Assembly (NCBI GenBank): GCA_033782935.1 | Contig: JAWQEG010001317.1 | Coordinates: 107,065-171,064 of the forward strand | From: Petrolisthes cinctipes | Lineage: Eukaryota > Arthropoda > Malacostraca > Decapoda > Porcellanidae | DNA length: 64,000 nt | Direction: 5' to 3' | Shown: positions 11,710-22,509 of the stretch, in pieces | Position numbering within the stretch: the stretch's first letter is position 1 | How the letters are laid out: the number at the start of each line of letters is the position of its first letter | The notes under the pieces: model-generated | Databases searched by the model: none | Told to the model about the DNA's origin: nothing | What the model saw: the letters and a program-made list of their open reading frames with translations, nothing else | Program-made: the position numbers and the translations under genes

Positions 11710-14660
11710 TAGATAATTTTACATGAACCACTGAATAGTTGTTCGCTTGTCAAAAGAAATATCCAGAAGTTGTTGGTGATACTGAAGGTTGGTACTATTA
11801 TTATACAGACATAATATTGTCACCCCCGTCAAATGTTATCTTTCAGCTTGGAATTTTAACTTATAGCTGCATCGAGTCATTTTGGTCTGGTACAGTCACT
11901 AGCCATATAAAAGTATCCTTTTTTTGTTGAAAGTAAGAATATCTGACATGCAGCTCTTTAATACACCATTAGACCTGTATACATACTATGGCTCGTGACT
12001 ACTATATTTTTCTAATTATAATTGCGATGTTTCTACAACTAATATATTTTTCATCTTCCATACATACGTCTTCAACCCTTGCTGCCATGTGAGTGGACGT
12101 GACTAAATGGATGGTCTGCTAATACAAGGAATAGATCCTGGGCAAGAGGAAGGACTTGACAGACGTTTGGGTTATTTGAACGTGTCGATAATCTCCTATT
12201 AAGTGAAGGGGCTGAATAGTGTGTTTCAGTTACTAAAGTAACGGCATATACAGAACATTAGTTGAATGGTCAGTCGAAGCCATAAAAATTGCAATAGAAG
12301 CGATTTTATAAGTAATATACTGGTATGGCAGAACCTATCTCGAAAAAATTGTCTCTCCTTTTATAGAAGAGTTGGCAACTCAATCTATCTGTAGCGACCT
12401 GATGGAAGAATAAAAAAATACATTACAATTTTACTATATTTTATTTACACTTGACCTTTTCATTTTGATGTTCCTGTAAATTAAACGGTGTTAAGAAGCG
12501 AGGTAAAATTGTGGCCTGCTTGAAACAGATTTATCCAATAAAATGAGGAATTTGTAGCATTAGAATTTACCACTTGACCTGAAGCAATAATGTAATGTTG
12601 GATAATAATTGCTCCTTGGTCTTCAACTGCCAACAAATCTGGAAAAACGTAAAATATATAATAACCATTTGGAATATTTTAGAAAAATCTTACTCCAGAT
12701 TTACCCCACCACTGCTATATAGCCATGGAAAACGCTGAAGAAGGCTTTTTTAGTGCAACAAGAGGCTGGATGCTATGAATCATTTGGCTACATCAATCTA
12801 AACTGATGGAAACTAATCTGCACAGTAGGCTGTAAAAAGCAAAGCCTCGCGTGAATACCAGTTTCTTGTAGGATATTATAATATATTGAGAATAATTAAT
12901 ATAGAAGGCTATTCATTTGACAAAAATCCACCATTCAGAATTATATCCAGGGACATCTCAATTTAGGAGCGTGTGCAGCCCAGATTTCCATACCCTACAT
13001 GTTGACTGTATTTGAGGATTAAACAAGGCCGCTCTAGGACGCTGGCGAGGGGCACCAAATGAGCTGTAGTATGAATATAAAAGCAAAGGTGATCAATTCA
13101 CCTGTGCCCCAAGCTTACAACTACTGTATATATACATCAAAGTAATGAGTGCTGTCAAGTGGTGGTGAGATTTTACTTTTTCCTAATTCCTACTCGTTAC
13201 ATAAGGGTGTGACCTTGTCCTACATTTTTCAGTGCCTGTATGGACGGGGCTATGGTTTGTATAGATACACTAGGATGACTACTCTTTTGGTACAGTCATG
13301 GTCATAAATTTCAATATACATTGAAAACCCAAATTGCTGACTAATGCTTTCACGTTCTCATTGTTTTGAATAGGGAGTAGCTGCTTGTAATAATTTAAAA
13401 GTTGGTATGTAACCTACTTTTTGAAAGTTTCTCAGCCATCGAACAAATCTAGGGAAGCTGTCAAACGTATACAAGTCACCCCAATTTGCATAATTAGTAT
13501 TGGCCGTGACTGTAGTCTCCAGTTTCGTGAGATACTACCAAACCTATTCGTCTAGTAGCAAAAATTACCGTAATATCCAATACGTGTCCAGTCGGCAGTA
13601 TGAATTCGCTTCAATTCCACCTGCTTAAGTATGAGCCTAATAATACTGTAATACTATTTAGATACATAGACGATGGACATACTTTTCACATGGTATATTA
13701 CCCATGTTAAAATAGAAACCGGTTGAGAATGTAACTATCTGGTCATATTAACATTATCGCAAGCTAAGAGAGTCTTCTAAATTTTCAGACATTGTTCTTG
13801 CCCCTGATTTTGGTTAGCTTTTTGGCCTGGTGGTCAACCTCAGTTCTTGTGCCCCAGATTTTGGAAAATGTCTGAACCTAACTCCTCCTAGACCATACCA
13901 GATATCATCACCAAACTTTCAGGCAAGTTTCTTACAGTATTGGGGTAGGTTTTAAACCTATTTAGAACTAACTAGCCAAGTGGTCAATTTCAGTTACTGT
14001 GCCCAAAAATTATCACCCTTCATTAAATTCATTATTAGGTTAGAATTCTCCTACCTGAAGAAAACTAATCAATGAAAGAAAGAAGAATCAAATAGTATAA
14101 TTACTTCCAATAACGAAACAAACCTAATGATTAAAAGGAAAATATTCCCGTAGTAACTTTATCAGCAACGACTTTCAACTCCGCTCTATGGGTTTCAGGG
14201 CCCGTGAATCATTGTTTTTTGCAATTATCTTTCAAAGTAATTGCTGTATCGGATTGGTTCTTTGGCACAGTGTACAACACACCTCAACCTAACTTTTAGC
14301 AATGTAGTGCAATGGCAAGTGTTGTTAATTAGGGCGTTTACCCTTGACTGATAGCATAGTCGAGCATTGCCAACGATGGCATTCGAACACCCACTACTCC
14401 CCAATCCCGTCCATCCCTACCACCCTCCCTCGCCCCGAGTGGAGCTCAGTGACTACTACTGTTTGGCCAGCTGTACGTGGTCGCGAACTTTCGAGCTCGA
14501 GTGTACATCTGACCTACTAAGCACTAAAGGCAGAGTCCTAAAAAATTTTAGTCGACACTTCATATTGTTATTTTAGTTTCTCAAAATGAACAACTATTTT
14601 TTTTTAACCTGGTCTAACAAACATGGCTATACGTTACATAAAGATGCTGTACTGGTCAAT
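11710..14660. other. no recognised feature
   Basis: AT-rich DNA with no long open frames. 14270-14480 is more GC-rich and ends GCCAGCTGTAC, resembling the terminal sequence of the foldback family, but no matching partner arm could be placed. Confidence 0.45.
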
Positions 14661-14693
14661 TATACGTGATACAACCAAAGAGTATGGAAGGTA

Positions 14694-14844
14694 CAGTCGG
14701 CGGCAGAAGTCATGTCGTCTTATCTGCTTCACCGAGACATGCAGTGTTCATGGACTCAAGTACGCACGTTTTCTACACCTAATAATTGCGAGTCTATGAA
14801 CATCGCGTGCCTCAGTGAGGCGACAGGACTTTTGCCGCCAACTG
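14694..14844. mobile_element. TA-flanked MITE at the centre of a palindrome
   Basis: Ends CAGTCGGCGGCAGAAGTCAT on the left and an inverse beginning GACTTTTGCCGCCAACTG on the right, flanked by TA (14692-14693, 14845-14846). Outside the TA the flanks are themselves inverse: ACAACCAAAGAGTATGGAAGG on the left and CCTTCCATACTCTTTTGAT on the right. The pre-insertion site was therefore a near-perfect palindrome of about 45-50 bp. Confidence 0.8.
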
Positions 14845-15257
14845 TACCTTCCATACTCTTTTGATACAACTTCCTCCAAATTGTGTATCCCCACTCCTAT
14901 ATGCCTATCCAATTAAAGCTTCATCTACATTCTTTCACCGCCTATATTCTACAATCTTAATTCACTTTCCTAATATCGTTCAACCCTGAGCTATAGTGAA
15001 TGAATCAAGGTCTGACAACATACACATACCACATATTCATCTGAACTTCAGTCCCGACTCCCGTGTCGAGTTGCAGCAGCTTGTATGTCATCACCCGTAG
15101 ATAGTAAAGTCAATCCATACCAGTCTATACCACGACCACTCAATTCACAATGATGGGTTGGCCAATGACGAGCTGTGGGATGAAAAACCTTGTAAAGTGC
15201 ATTTGCTTAAATCCACCAATAAACTATACAACCTCTATCTGTGGTGTAAATTTTGCT

Positions 15258-15501
15258 GCATTTATTGAAAGAATTACAGTTTTGTAGCAGTGTTGCCAGA
15301 TCCGACTAGGTCCCAATATTTTGCCCCGGTCATTTCCTGTACTTTACCACGGTTATTTCCCGGTAGTTTGCCCAGGTTAGGTCCCGGTAGTCTGATGCGG
15401 TCTAGGTTAGGCTAGGTAAGGTAAGGTCAGGTCAGGCTAATTTCAAATTTGCGTGGGTAGAAAACCCGTACGCATTAACGGTAATTCTTTCAATATTTAC
15501 C
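15258..15501. mobile_element. MITE family G (TIR TATTTATTGAAAGAATTACC), complete copy
   Basis: Terminal inverted repeats of about 24 bp (TTTATTGAAAGAATTAC against its inverse) enclose a 244-bp body with the strings CCGGTAGTTTGCCCAGGTTA and GGTAAGGTCAGGTCAGGC. A 9-bp direct repeat AATTTTGCT flanks it (15249-15257 and 15502-15510), consistent with an 8-9-bp target duplication as in hAT-type elements. No coding capacity. Confidence 0.8.
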
Positions 15502-15911
15502 AATTTTGCTACTAAATGGCTTCAGTGTAAGATTACGAAGTCGCAAATTGCTGTTATGAACTACTGTAGTGTACACAAGGATCAGAATGTGAGGCGTAAT
15601 TGTAAAATGCCACTATTACGTTCAATGTCAGCTAAAGGACCATGTAACCCAGTGTTTCCCAAACTTTTCTTGTCGTGACCCTCCTGAACACAAATTTATT
15701 TTGGCCAGGCGACCCTCAAGGATGAAATATTATTTCAGTATTATTTTAGTTTTATCCATTTGAAAAAAGGTTAATAAATTTTACCATAAGTTACTAATTA
15801 ATAAATACTCGTATTTGTTTTGTTCTACCTTCATTTATCGTACTTTATTATACTCTACTATTTTCCTGTCCCAGTTTGAATGACGATTTATATTCCACAA
15901 TTATGATGTTA

Positions 15912-16340
15912 TGATGTAGCAGAGTGGATAAAGAGACGGACTGCGAATGTCAAGGACCCGGGTTCGAATCCACGAGAAAACGTCTGGGATTTTTCAGAGG
16001 TGAACTGGGTCCAGCTGTTCGTCAATTATCCTGGCTACGCCGACACGTCAAGAAAATACCCCTTACATCGTCGTCAACTCACAACATAGAAGATGCCCGA
16101 CCATATTCCAAAATGCTGTGAGTGACGGTGTAGCTGCTCTCCCCTGATAGTGACGTGTATAAATAAGGTGTCATATAGTGGGCAGAAGAGAAGCTTTGCT
16201 ACCAACATCACCACGAAGCTTCAATGTCTCATCTGGTGCGACACCCAATAATCTCGGGGCCTCGCAAGAGTCACGGGCTACTAATAGCCTACAGCCCCGA
16301 GGTTGAGGTATAGAAAAAAAAATATATATATATAAATAAA
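15912..16340 (+). mobile_element. tRNA-derived SINE
   Basis: The head resembles a tRNA with pol III box A (TAGCAGAGTGG, 15917-15927) and box B (GGTTCGAATCC, 15961-15971). A tRNA-unrelated body of about 330 bp follows. The 3' end has AATCTCGGGGCCTCGCAAGAG and GAGGTATAG followed by an A/TA-rich tail (about 16313-16340). The head does not fold as a full cloverleaf and the body follows directly, so it is a SINE and not a tRNA gene. A second copy's 3' end is at about 21200-21330. Confidence 0.85.
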
Positions 16341-16833
16341 GGTTGTGAAAGGTTCACTATATAATGGAAAAATATATAATGAATTATCTTTAGTCGGAAC
16401 TGTCAAGAAACAATTTTTAATGACAATTGTCAGTACACCAGTACTACTGTTTTAATGTTCATCAAATGTTGGACATTGTTGTTATTGACAAATCTGCGTC
16501 ATCGTCACCAAATAAATACCATAATAATATGCAATGACCAACTTGAAGGAACAAGCCTATCATGACTTTGAGACTAATGGTGGTGTGGAATGTTAAAGCA
16601 ACAAGACTTCTGCATTACAGCTTACAGTTCCCTACCCTGCCTCCATACAACACCACACCCAAGCCCCCACCACCCCTCAATCAACCTCCCACTGACATGA
16701 ATCATATTGGTGTGTGTTTCGGATACTAGAGTCGACGACAATGGAGGTTCACACCTTGTGGGTTACACACATTGACAACGCTGGAGTGATGAACGCGGCA
16801 GTGGAGGAGACTGTACATAAAGCAATTTGGATC

Positions 16834-17038
16834 GATTGATTGATTGATATTAGGAGCCGCAACAGCGAGGTCATATAGCGCCAGAAAACGGTGATAGAGA
16901 GGTGAGACAGCAAGCAGGAAGGAAATAGAAAGACAAGAGGGATAGTTGAACTAAAAGATAGTGGCTGGGGCCGAAGGGGCGCCAAAACCCTTAAAGTATT
17001 GCCCACATCACTAATGCAGGCAGTACCCCCCTACGGGG
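16834..17038 (-). mobile_element. short SINE-like retroposon, copy 3
   Basis: About 205 bp between perfect 16-bp direct repeats TAAAGCAATTTGGATC at 16818-16833 and 17039-17054. Read on the minus strand it begins ACCCCGTAGGGGGGTACTGC, has the GGCGCCCCTTCGGCCCCAGC core and ends with a (CAAT)n tail. It is the most complete copy in the window. The exact duplication points to recent target-primed insertion. Confidence 0.9.
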
Positions 17039-17059
17039 TAAAGCAATTTGGATCATAAT

Positions 17060-17790
17060 ACGAAGGTCCCTGATATATTTGTGTCCCACGAATCACATGT
17101 TAATTGTTTAATTATTGCTCTGGTGTTTGGAGTTGTCATATATAATGCCAACTGCCGGCATCCCTTTGCTACATAGCAATATGTCCTGTTTATATTAACA
17201 TTCCTCATACACAATAATTATAAAGTTGGTAATTTATCATGGGAGACAGAAGGTGGGTAAGGTGGCATGTTTTCACAATAGTGTCTTAAATCATCTCAGT
17301 ATCCACCTTGCTGCTTTGTTATGGAGGATTGGTTGGTTATTGGGGCTTAACTATTAGAGACTTTGTAATGGTCATTAATGCTATGTAATTGTAGAGTAAT
17401 AAGTGTGTGCGTGTATGGGGTTACATGTGCAGAAGAGGAAGTGTAGCCCTACATGTGGTGGATACCGGACTACCGGTAACAATTTGCCGAATGATATTAC
17501 AACCACTGAGACCCGCTGTAATGCTCTAATTTTTCATCCCACAGTTATGACACCAGTGTAAAGCCGTATATATTTATTGTATATATCTTCATTTGGAAAT
17601 CCTCCTGTATTGATGTTAATGGTAGGTGTAAGGGGATTTCCGGCAGAGACTGTTAGCCGTGCAGACTCGGGTGGGTGGGGGGGGGGGGTTTACACATATA
17701 GGCTATACATATACTGTAGTTAATTTACAGCACGGGGCAGTCACTAGGACACGCCACCTCAATACAAGCGAGAGGCAGTCACAGTGGGAC
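17060..17790. other. no recognised feature
   Basis: AT-rich spacer with a G-run (about 17674-17687). No supported gene or element. Confidence 0.45.
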
Positions 17791-17793
17791 GTA

Positions 17794-20024
17794 CAGTCAC
17801 TCATAAAAATTAAGACCCCCAAAGGCCAGTCATCTTCTTATACTTGTGATATCGGTTCTGGCAACAGTGTACGTGACGTCAGTGATGGCGCTTGAGAGAT
17901 GAAGTTCATTTGCTCGACACATTTGTAACTAATGGTAGATGAGACGAAGCATGAGTTGGGATAATGTTTCGAGCAAACCAACCTTCCTCCAAACTGTTAT
18001 CAATTATTTATATAACGATTTTCGTGTCAATTATTAACATCATTAAATGTAGGATTAAGTTTTTAATATTATGATGTAACACAAAAACAACCGAGGTAAT
18101 ATTATTGTATACGGTATTTTTTCGTATAATATTCAATGGTTATCATCAAGCACTAAACGCTGAAGAATACTTACACAATAACTGAATAAGAATCATGAAC
18201 CAGAATGCTCTTTATTAAATGAAGCAAATGTGAATACCTTTATATTACATGTGTCAAGTGTTGATACCACTAACACACACTTCCATAAGTTCCATTTCCC
18301 CCGTATCTACCTAACAGTTTATAATCAAGGCTCTCATTATCCCTCACGTGATAGCAGCCTTGTAATATTCTGAATACTTTTAATAATAGCTCGTTGTATT
18401 GAAATATTGGAATTTGACTATGAAACCCTTTTTTTGTCATTTGTCTCTTGGTAGCAAAAATTATTATTTGCTGTGTATCTCTCTTCTCTGTGTGTATCTC
18501 TCTTTTCTGTGAGCATGTAATATACTTATATAATTATATAAACCAGTACACACACACATAACATAATAATGTTGGTGACAGAGGTTTTATTGGTTTTATC
18601 TGTCATGAGTTACGAGAGAACTATATTCATAATTATTTAAACATTGTAATAGTTCCATTAAGTAATACATGGGATGCACAGTTAAACTTTATTGAAGGCG
18701 TGTTAAGGTCTGAAATCCTGTGTTTCCCATCATACAACACCTTCCCAATACTCACACCGTTGTATTTGATGCCGTATTGGTCTTTACTGTCTTGTGCTAC
18801 AAGGTTGTTATTAGTGTGACATTCCATATAGACTCTACCACTACTCATACCATTGTATTTGATACCCTATTGGTCTTTACTGTCTTCTGCTACAAGGTTG
18901 ATATTAGTGTGAATTTCCATATACACCTGGCCTTGTGAACTGACTGACTGCACCACCTTACACATCTTCAAGTCATCAGGACTGCCAACATGTTGGAGAG
19001 GGAATATTTCCACACTCAGTCTTCAATACCCTTACCAGTTTAGTGGTTTTCAACCAACTTATAATCCTCTTGGAGCATCAAAACTTATTTGGGCTAACGA
19101 GACTAGAGTCAACGTCAATCTCTAATGAAAAAAAAAAAAAAAAAAAAAAAAAATACAGTTGACAAGCCTGTGGGTGCCAGATGCAATCTCCCTGGCCTCT
19201 GCTCACATGTATTATCTGCCAAAATAAAAAAAATTCGCTACCTAGAAACAGATGAAATACTGAGGGATTTATAGTAAATTATCAAACAGCACGTGCTCAC
19301 TATATTCAATACAACGAGCTATCATTAAAAGTATTCAGAATATTACAAGGTTGCTATCACGTGAGGGATAATGAGAGCCTTGATATTTGACACGATTATA
19401 AACTGTTAGGTAGATACGGGGGAAATGGAAGTGTGTGTTATTGGTATCAACACTTGACACATGTAATATAAAGGTATTCACATTTGCTTCATTTAATAAA
19501 TAGCATTCTGGTTCATGATTTTTATTCAGTTATTGTGTAAGTATTTTTCAGCGTTTAGTGCTTGATAATAACCATTAAATATTATACGAAAAAAGTATAC
19601 AATAATGTTACCTCAGTTGTTTTTGTGTTACATCATAATATTAAAAACTTAATCCTACATTTAATGATGTTAATAATTGACACGAATATCGGTATATAAA
19701 TAATTGATAACCGGGTGTATTTTCGTACTTTTATTAAAGCTTCCATTCATTTTTCACCTCCCCAAGAATAATTTCTCACCTCTCTTGTATAGGCAGGCAC
19801 CCCCCCCTATCCTCCTCAAATCCCTCCTTACTTCTCCCTCCCACCAGTGAATGGTTCGAGCGAGCAGAGCTCACAACTAGTGTTTCGGGGTTATCTCGGC
19901 CAACATTGACAACGCTGGGTGGGCCTCACGGAAGTGTGACCAGCTGTACAATGTTACCAGAACCGATATCACACCACTTAAAAGGCGTCTTGCCTGGGGG
20001 TGTCTTTACTTTTATGAGTGACTG
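17794..20024. mobile_element. outer TA-flanked element containing foldback copy B
   Basis: Outer inverted ends: CAGTCACTCATAAAAATTAA at 17794 against the inverse ending TTTATGAGTGACTG at 20024, with TA on both sides (17792-17793, 20025-20026). The ends extend inward to matching GATATCGGTTCTGG blocks. Inside the right arm the inner foldback element ends at 19946 (GTGTGACCAGCTG plus TA). Confidence 0.75.
17985..19946. mobile_element. large foldback element, copy B (left arm truncated)
   Basis: It matches copy A from the ACTGTTATCAATTATTTATA segment onward and has the complete right arm ending GACCAGCTG. The first about 200 bp of the left arm seen in copy A (the CAGCTGGTCACAC and GGGAGGGAG blocks) are absent on the left. 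An internal tandem duplication of about 95 bp (18751-18835 and 18846-18930) contains the GTATTTGATGCCGTATTGGT motif twice. A run of about 27 A lies at 19127-19153. Confidence 0.8.
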
Positions 20025-20029
20025 TACCA

Positions 20030-21190
20030 TATTAACAATCTACCACCTTAACCATCTAACTAGTGTGTGGGAGGGGAGGGGGGGGTCACATGGCTGGTTT
20101 GTCTTGCTCACTATGCTCAGATTTTCAGACCTGTCGAGGGGGAGTGAAGGGCACGAATGAGAAAACTTATAATACTAACATAACTATATTTCCAGGGACA
20201 CTTACCGATTCAAAACTAAGAAAGAAAAGGAGGATCTATTTCCAGTGTATTGCGGGCTGGACGAGCTATTAAACACCAACCTGCCGAGATGGAGTGAAGA
20301 GCACGAATGAGGATGTTAGAGTCCCTCACCGACACCGAGGCTCTACACCTTCACAGAGTCTCGAAACATGCATCGGTGATTCGAAGGATATGGACTTCTT
20401 TGCTTAATATTTCATTTCCAATCGCACACCGTAATTAGTTAGCCTACTGACCCTCAATCAAGAGACGACGATGATTAAAATTTTACCATCATTTACAAAA
20501 GTAAAATGGGAGGAAAAGAATTCGGACATGTCTCTGAGCATGCGCAAAGCCTTGGGATTTCACACTCGCACAGGGAACGTATGTATAATCTCAACATTTA
20601 CCTTACCCTTACAATATACATATATCTTAACCTACTTAGACAAAGAAACAAGAACACATGGGTATATTTTTGTGGCATTACACCGCTTCGTGTACACTCT
20701 CCCAAAAAAGTATCGGCATTGCTGGCTAGATCCTGCTGAGAAAAGATCGAAGCTACATGTATGATTGTATGTGGGGTTGGTATTCCTGCTGGCAATGAGT
20801 TGACTCTCATTTCTGTACTAACGTAAAATCCTCTAGCATACATAATTCATGCATGTGGCAAGTCGTGGAGTAAGAGTTGTGACTTCATTTTTACAGATAT
20901 ATGTTATGTGATTTTAATGATTGATGGTTTGGGGGGAGGGGGAATTTACTGAATTATTGAATATAATGAGAATGATAACCCAGAGAATAAAGTTACCAAA
21001 TCGGATTTTAACCAAAAAGGAATCTTTGAGTAGATTCGCTGTAACTAGTATTTTGTCTTAATATAATGCAGTTATAGCATAGGGTAGGATCAAGTAGGGT
21101 TATGCTTTTTCTTCTCATATTTCTAAATAAGGTTTTGTAAAGTAACACAAACAGACATTGCCCTCTCCAGAATGTGAAGTAAAAACAAAC
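20030..21190. other. uncharacterised repeat-like DNA
   Basis: Two imperfect direct copies of a GAGTGAAGxGCACGAATGAG string lie at about 20140 and 20294. A GTGTACACTCTCCCAAAAAAG string at about 20690 recurs in inverse form at about 21596-21635. These suggest remains of an element of about 1 kb, but its ends could not be fixed and no coding frame is recognised. Confidence 0.4.
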
Positions 21191-21199
21191 ATGTGAAGC

Positions 21200-21330
21200 A
21201 ACCAACACCTCAAAGCTTCACTCGATAATCTCGGGGCCTCAGTCTCTGGCCACGACGGACGGCCTCCTGTCCCGAAGTAGAGGTATATACAAAAAAGTAA
21301 AAATAAAATAAATAAAAATAGAGATAACGT
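21200..21330 (+). mobile_element. tRNA-derived SINE, 5'-truncated copy
   Basis: Shares the 3' part of the SINE at 15912: AAGCTTCA, then GATAATCTCGGGGCCTC, a variable stretch, then GTCCCGAAGTAGAGGTATA and an A-rich tail. The head with box A and box B is missing. Confidence 0.75.
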
Positions 21331-21865
21331 TATATACCATTCGGCAACTGCGGTGTGGATTAACCGAGTTTTCAGCATTAGAAAGGGGCAAATCTTAGGA
21401 TAATATTTGAAATACCTCTTATAGGTGAAGAAATGCGAATATGTTTCGATTTGCATCCACTATTGTTTCTCTGACTCATGAAGCAATACGAATATGCATA
21501 ATTGGCAATTGATCGGCAGGAATACCACTATCTGTAAGGTTTCAAAGCAATGTACCATATGCATAATGCTACGTTTATTGTCGTTTTCGTTCATACGTTT
21601 TAATGCCGACACTTTTTTGGAAGAGTGTACACTATATACAGCTACATTCTACAACTCTGTGTTCATTCACAGAGAAGCATAATAAGGCTGCCCGACAAGG
21701 ACTTCATCTGTACATTGCTTTTGCCTAGTAGGAAAGTTCCATGAGAAAAGTTAAAAGTTATCAGCTTGAACAATATTCTTATACACTACAAAACGATGGT
21801 CACGAGGAGTGAATAGGCTTAGCTACATATTACCATCAAAATTTCAGAAATTTTCGGTAAAGGTA

Positions 21866-22504
21866 CAGAAGTGGACCTTACTGTATAATAGATATTTTAC
21901 TGTCATTACCCACTATTTTGGACCATTCTAAGACACTTTTCTTCTATGGTTTTTCTTCCTCAAATGCCCCGTTTCCAAGATAGGGCATATTCAAATGGGG
22001 CATTTTGAAATTAGCCTGACCTTACCTGACCTGACCTAACCTAACCTAGACCGCATCAGACTACCGGGACCTAACCTGGGCAAACTACCGGGACGTAACC
22101 TGGGCAAACTACCGGGACCTAACCTGGGCAAACTACCGGGAAATAATCGTGATAAAGTACAATAAATGACAGGGGTAAAATACTAGGACCCAGCCGGATC
22201 TGGCAACACTGCTGCAGATTGTAATGAAATGAAATAAATTGGTAAATAATATATAGTATACGACGTAAATTAAGGTAGGAAGTGTATTATAAAGGCAGAA
22301 CAATAGTAAAATGCGTGTTTCCCCCACCCGTCAACCCCCAATTCCCATCGGGCCCCCCATGTTTCTATGGGTATTGGGAATGGGGCATATCTCGAAAACG
22401 GGGCATTTGAGGAAGAAAAACCATAGAAGAAAAGTGTCTTAGAATGGTCCTAAATAGTGGGTAATGACAGTAAAATATCTATTATACAGTAAGGTCCACT
22501 TCTG
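21866..22504. mobile_element. TA-flanked palindromic element with G-family core
   Basis: Ends CAGAAGTGGACCTTACTGTA on the left and the inverse on the right, flanked by TA (21864-21865, 22505-22506). The arms pair over about 125 bp. The interior carries a minus-oriented G-family segment with three tandem copies of a 24-bp unit CTACCGGGACCTAACCTGGG plus CAAA (about 22064-22135). Confidence 0.75.
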
Positions 22505-22509
22505 TACTA

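Noticed and set aside
14341..14475. another foldback-family member
   Set aside because: Only the terminal GCCAGCTGTAC is convincing; no matching inverted arm or TA pair could be placed.
15912..15985. tRNA gene
   Set aside because: Box A and box B are present, but arms do not pair as a cloverleaf, and a SINE body with a second genomic copy follows.
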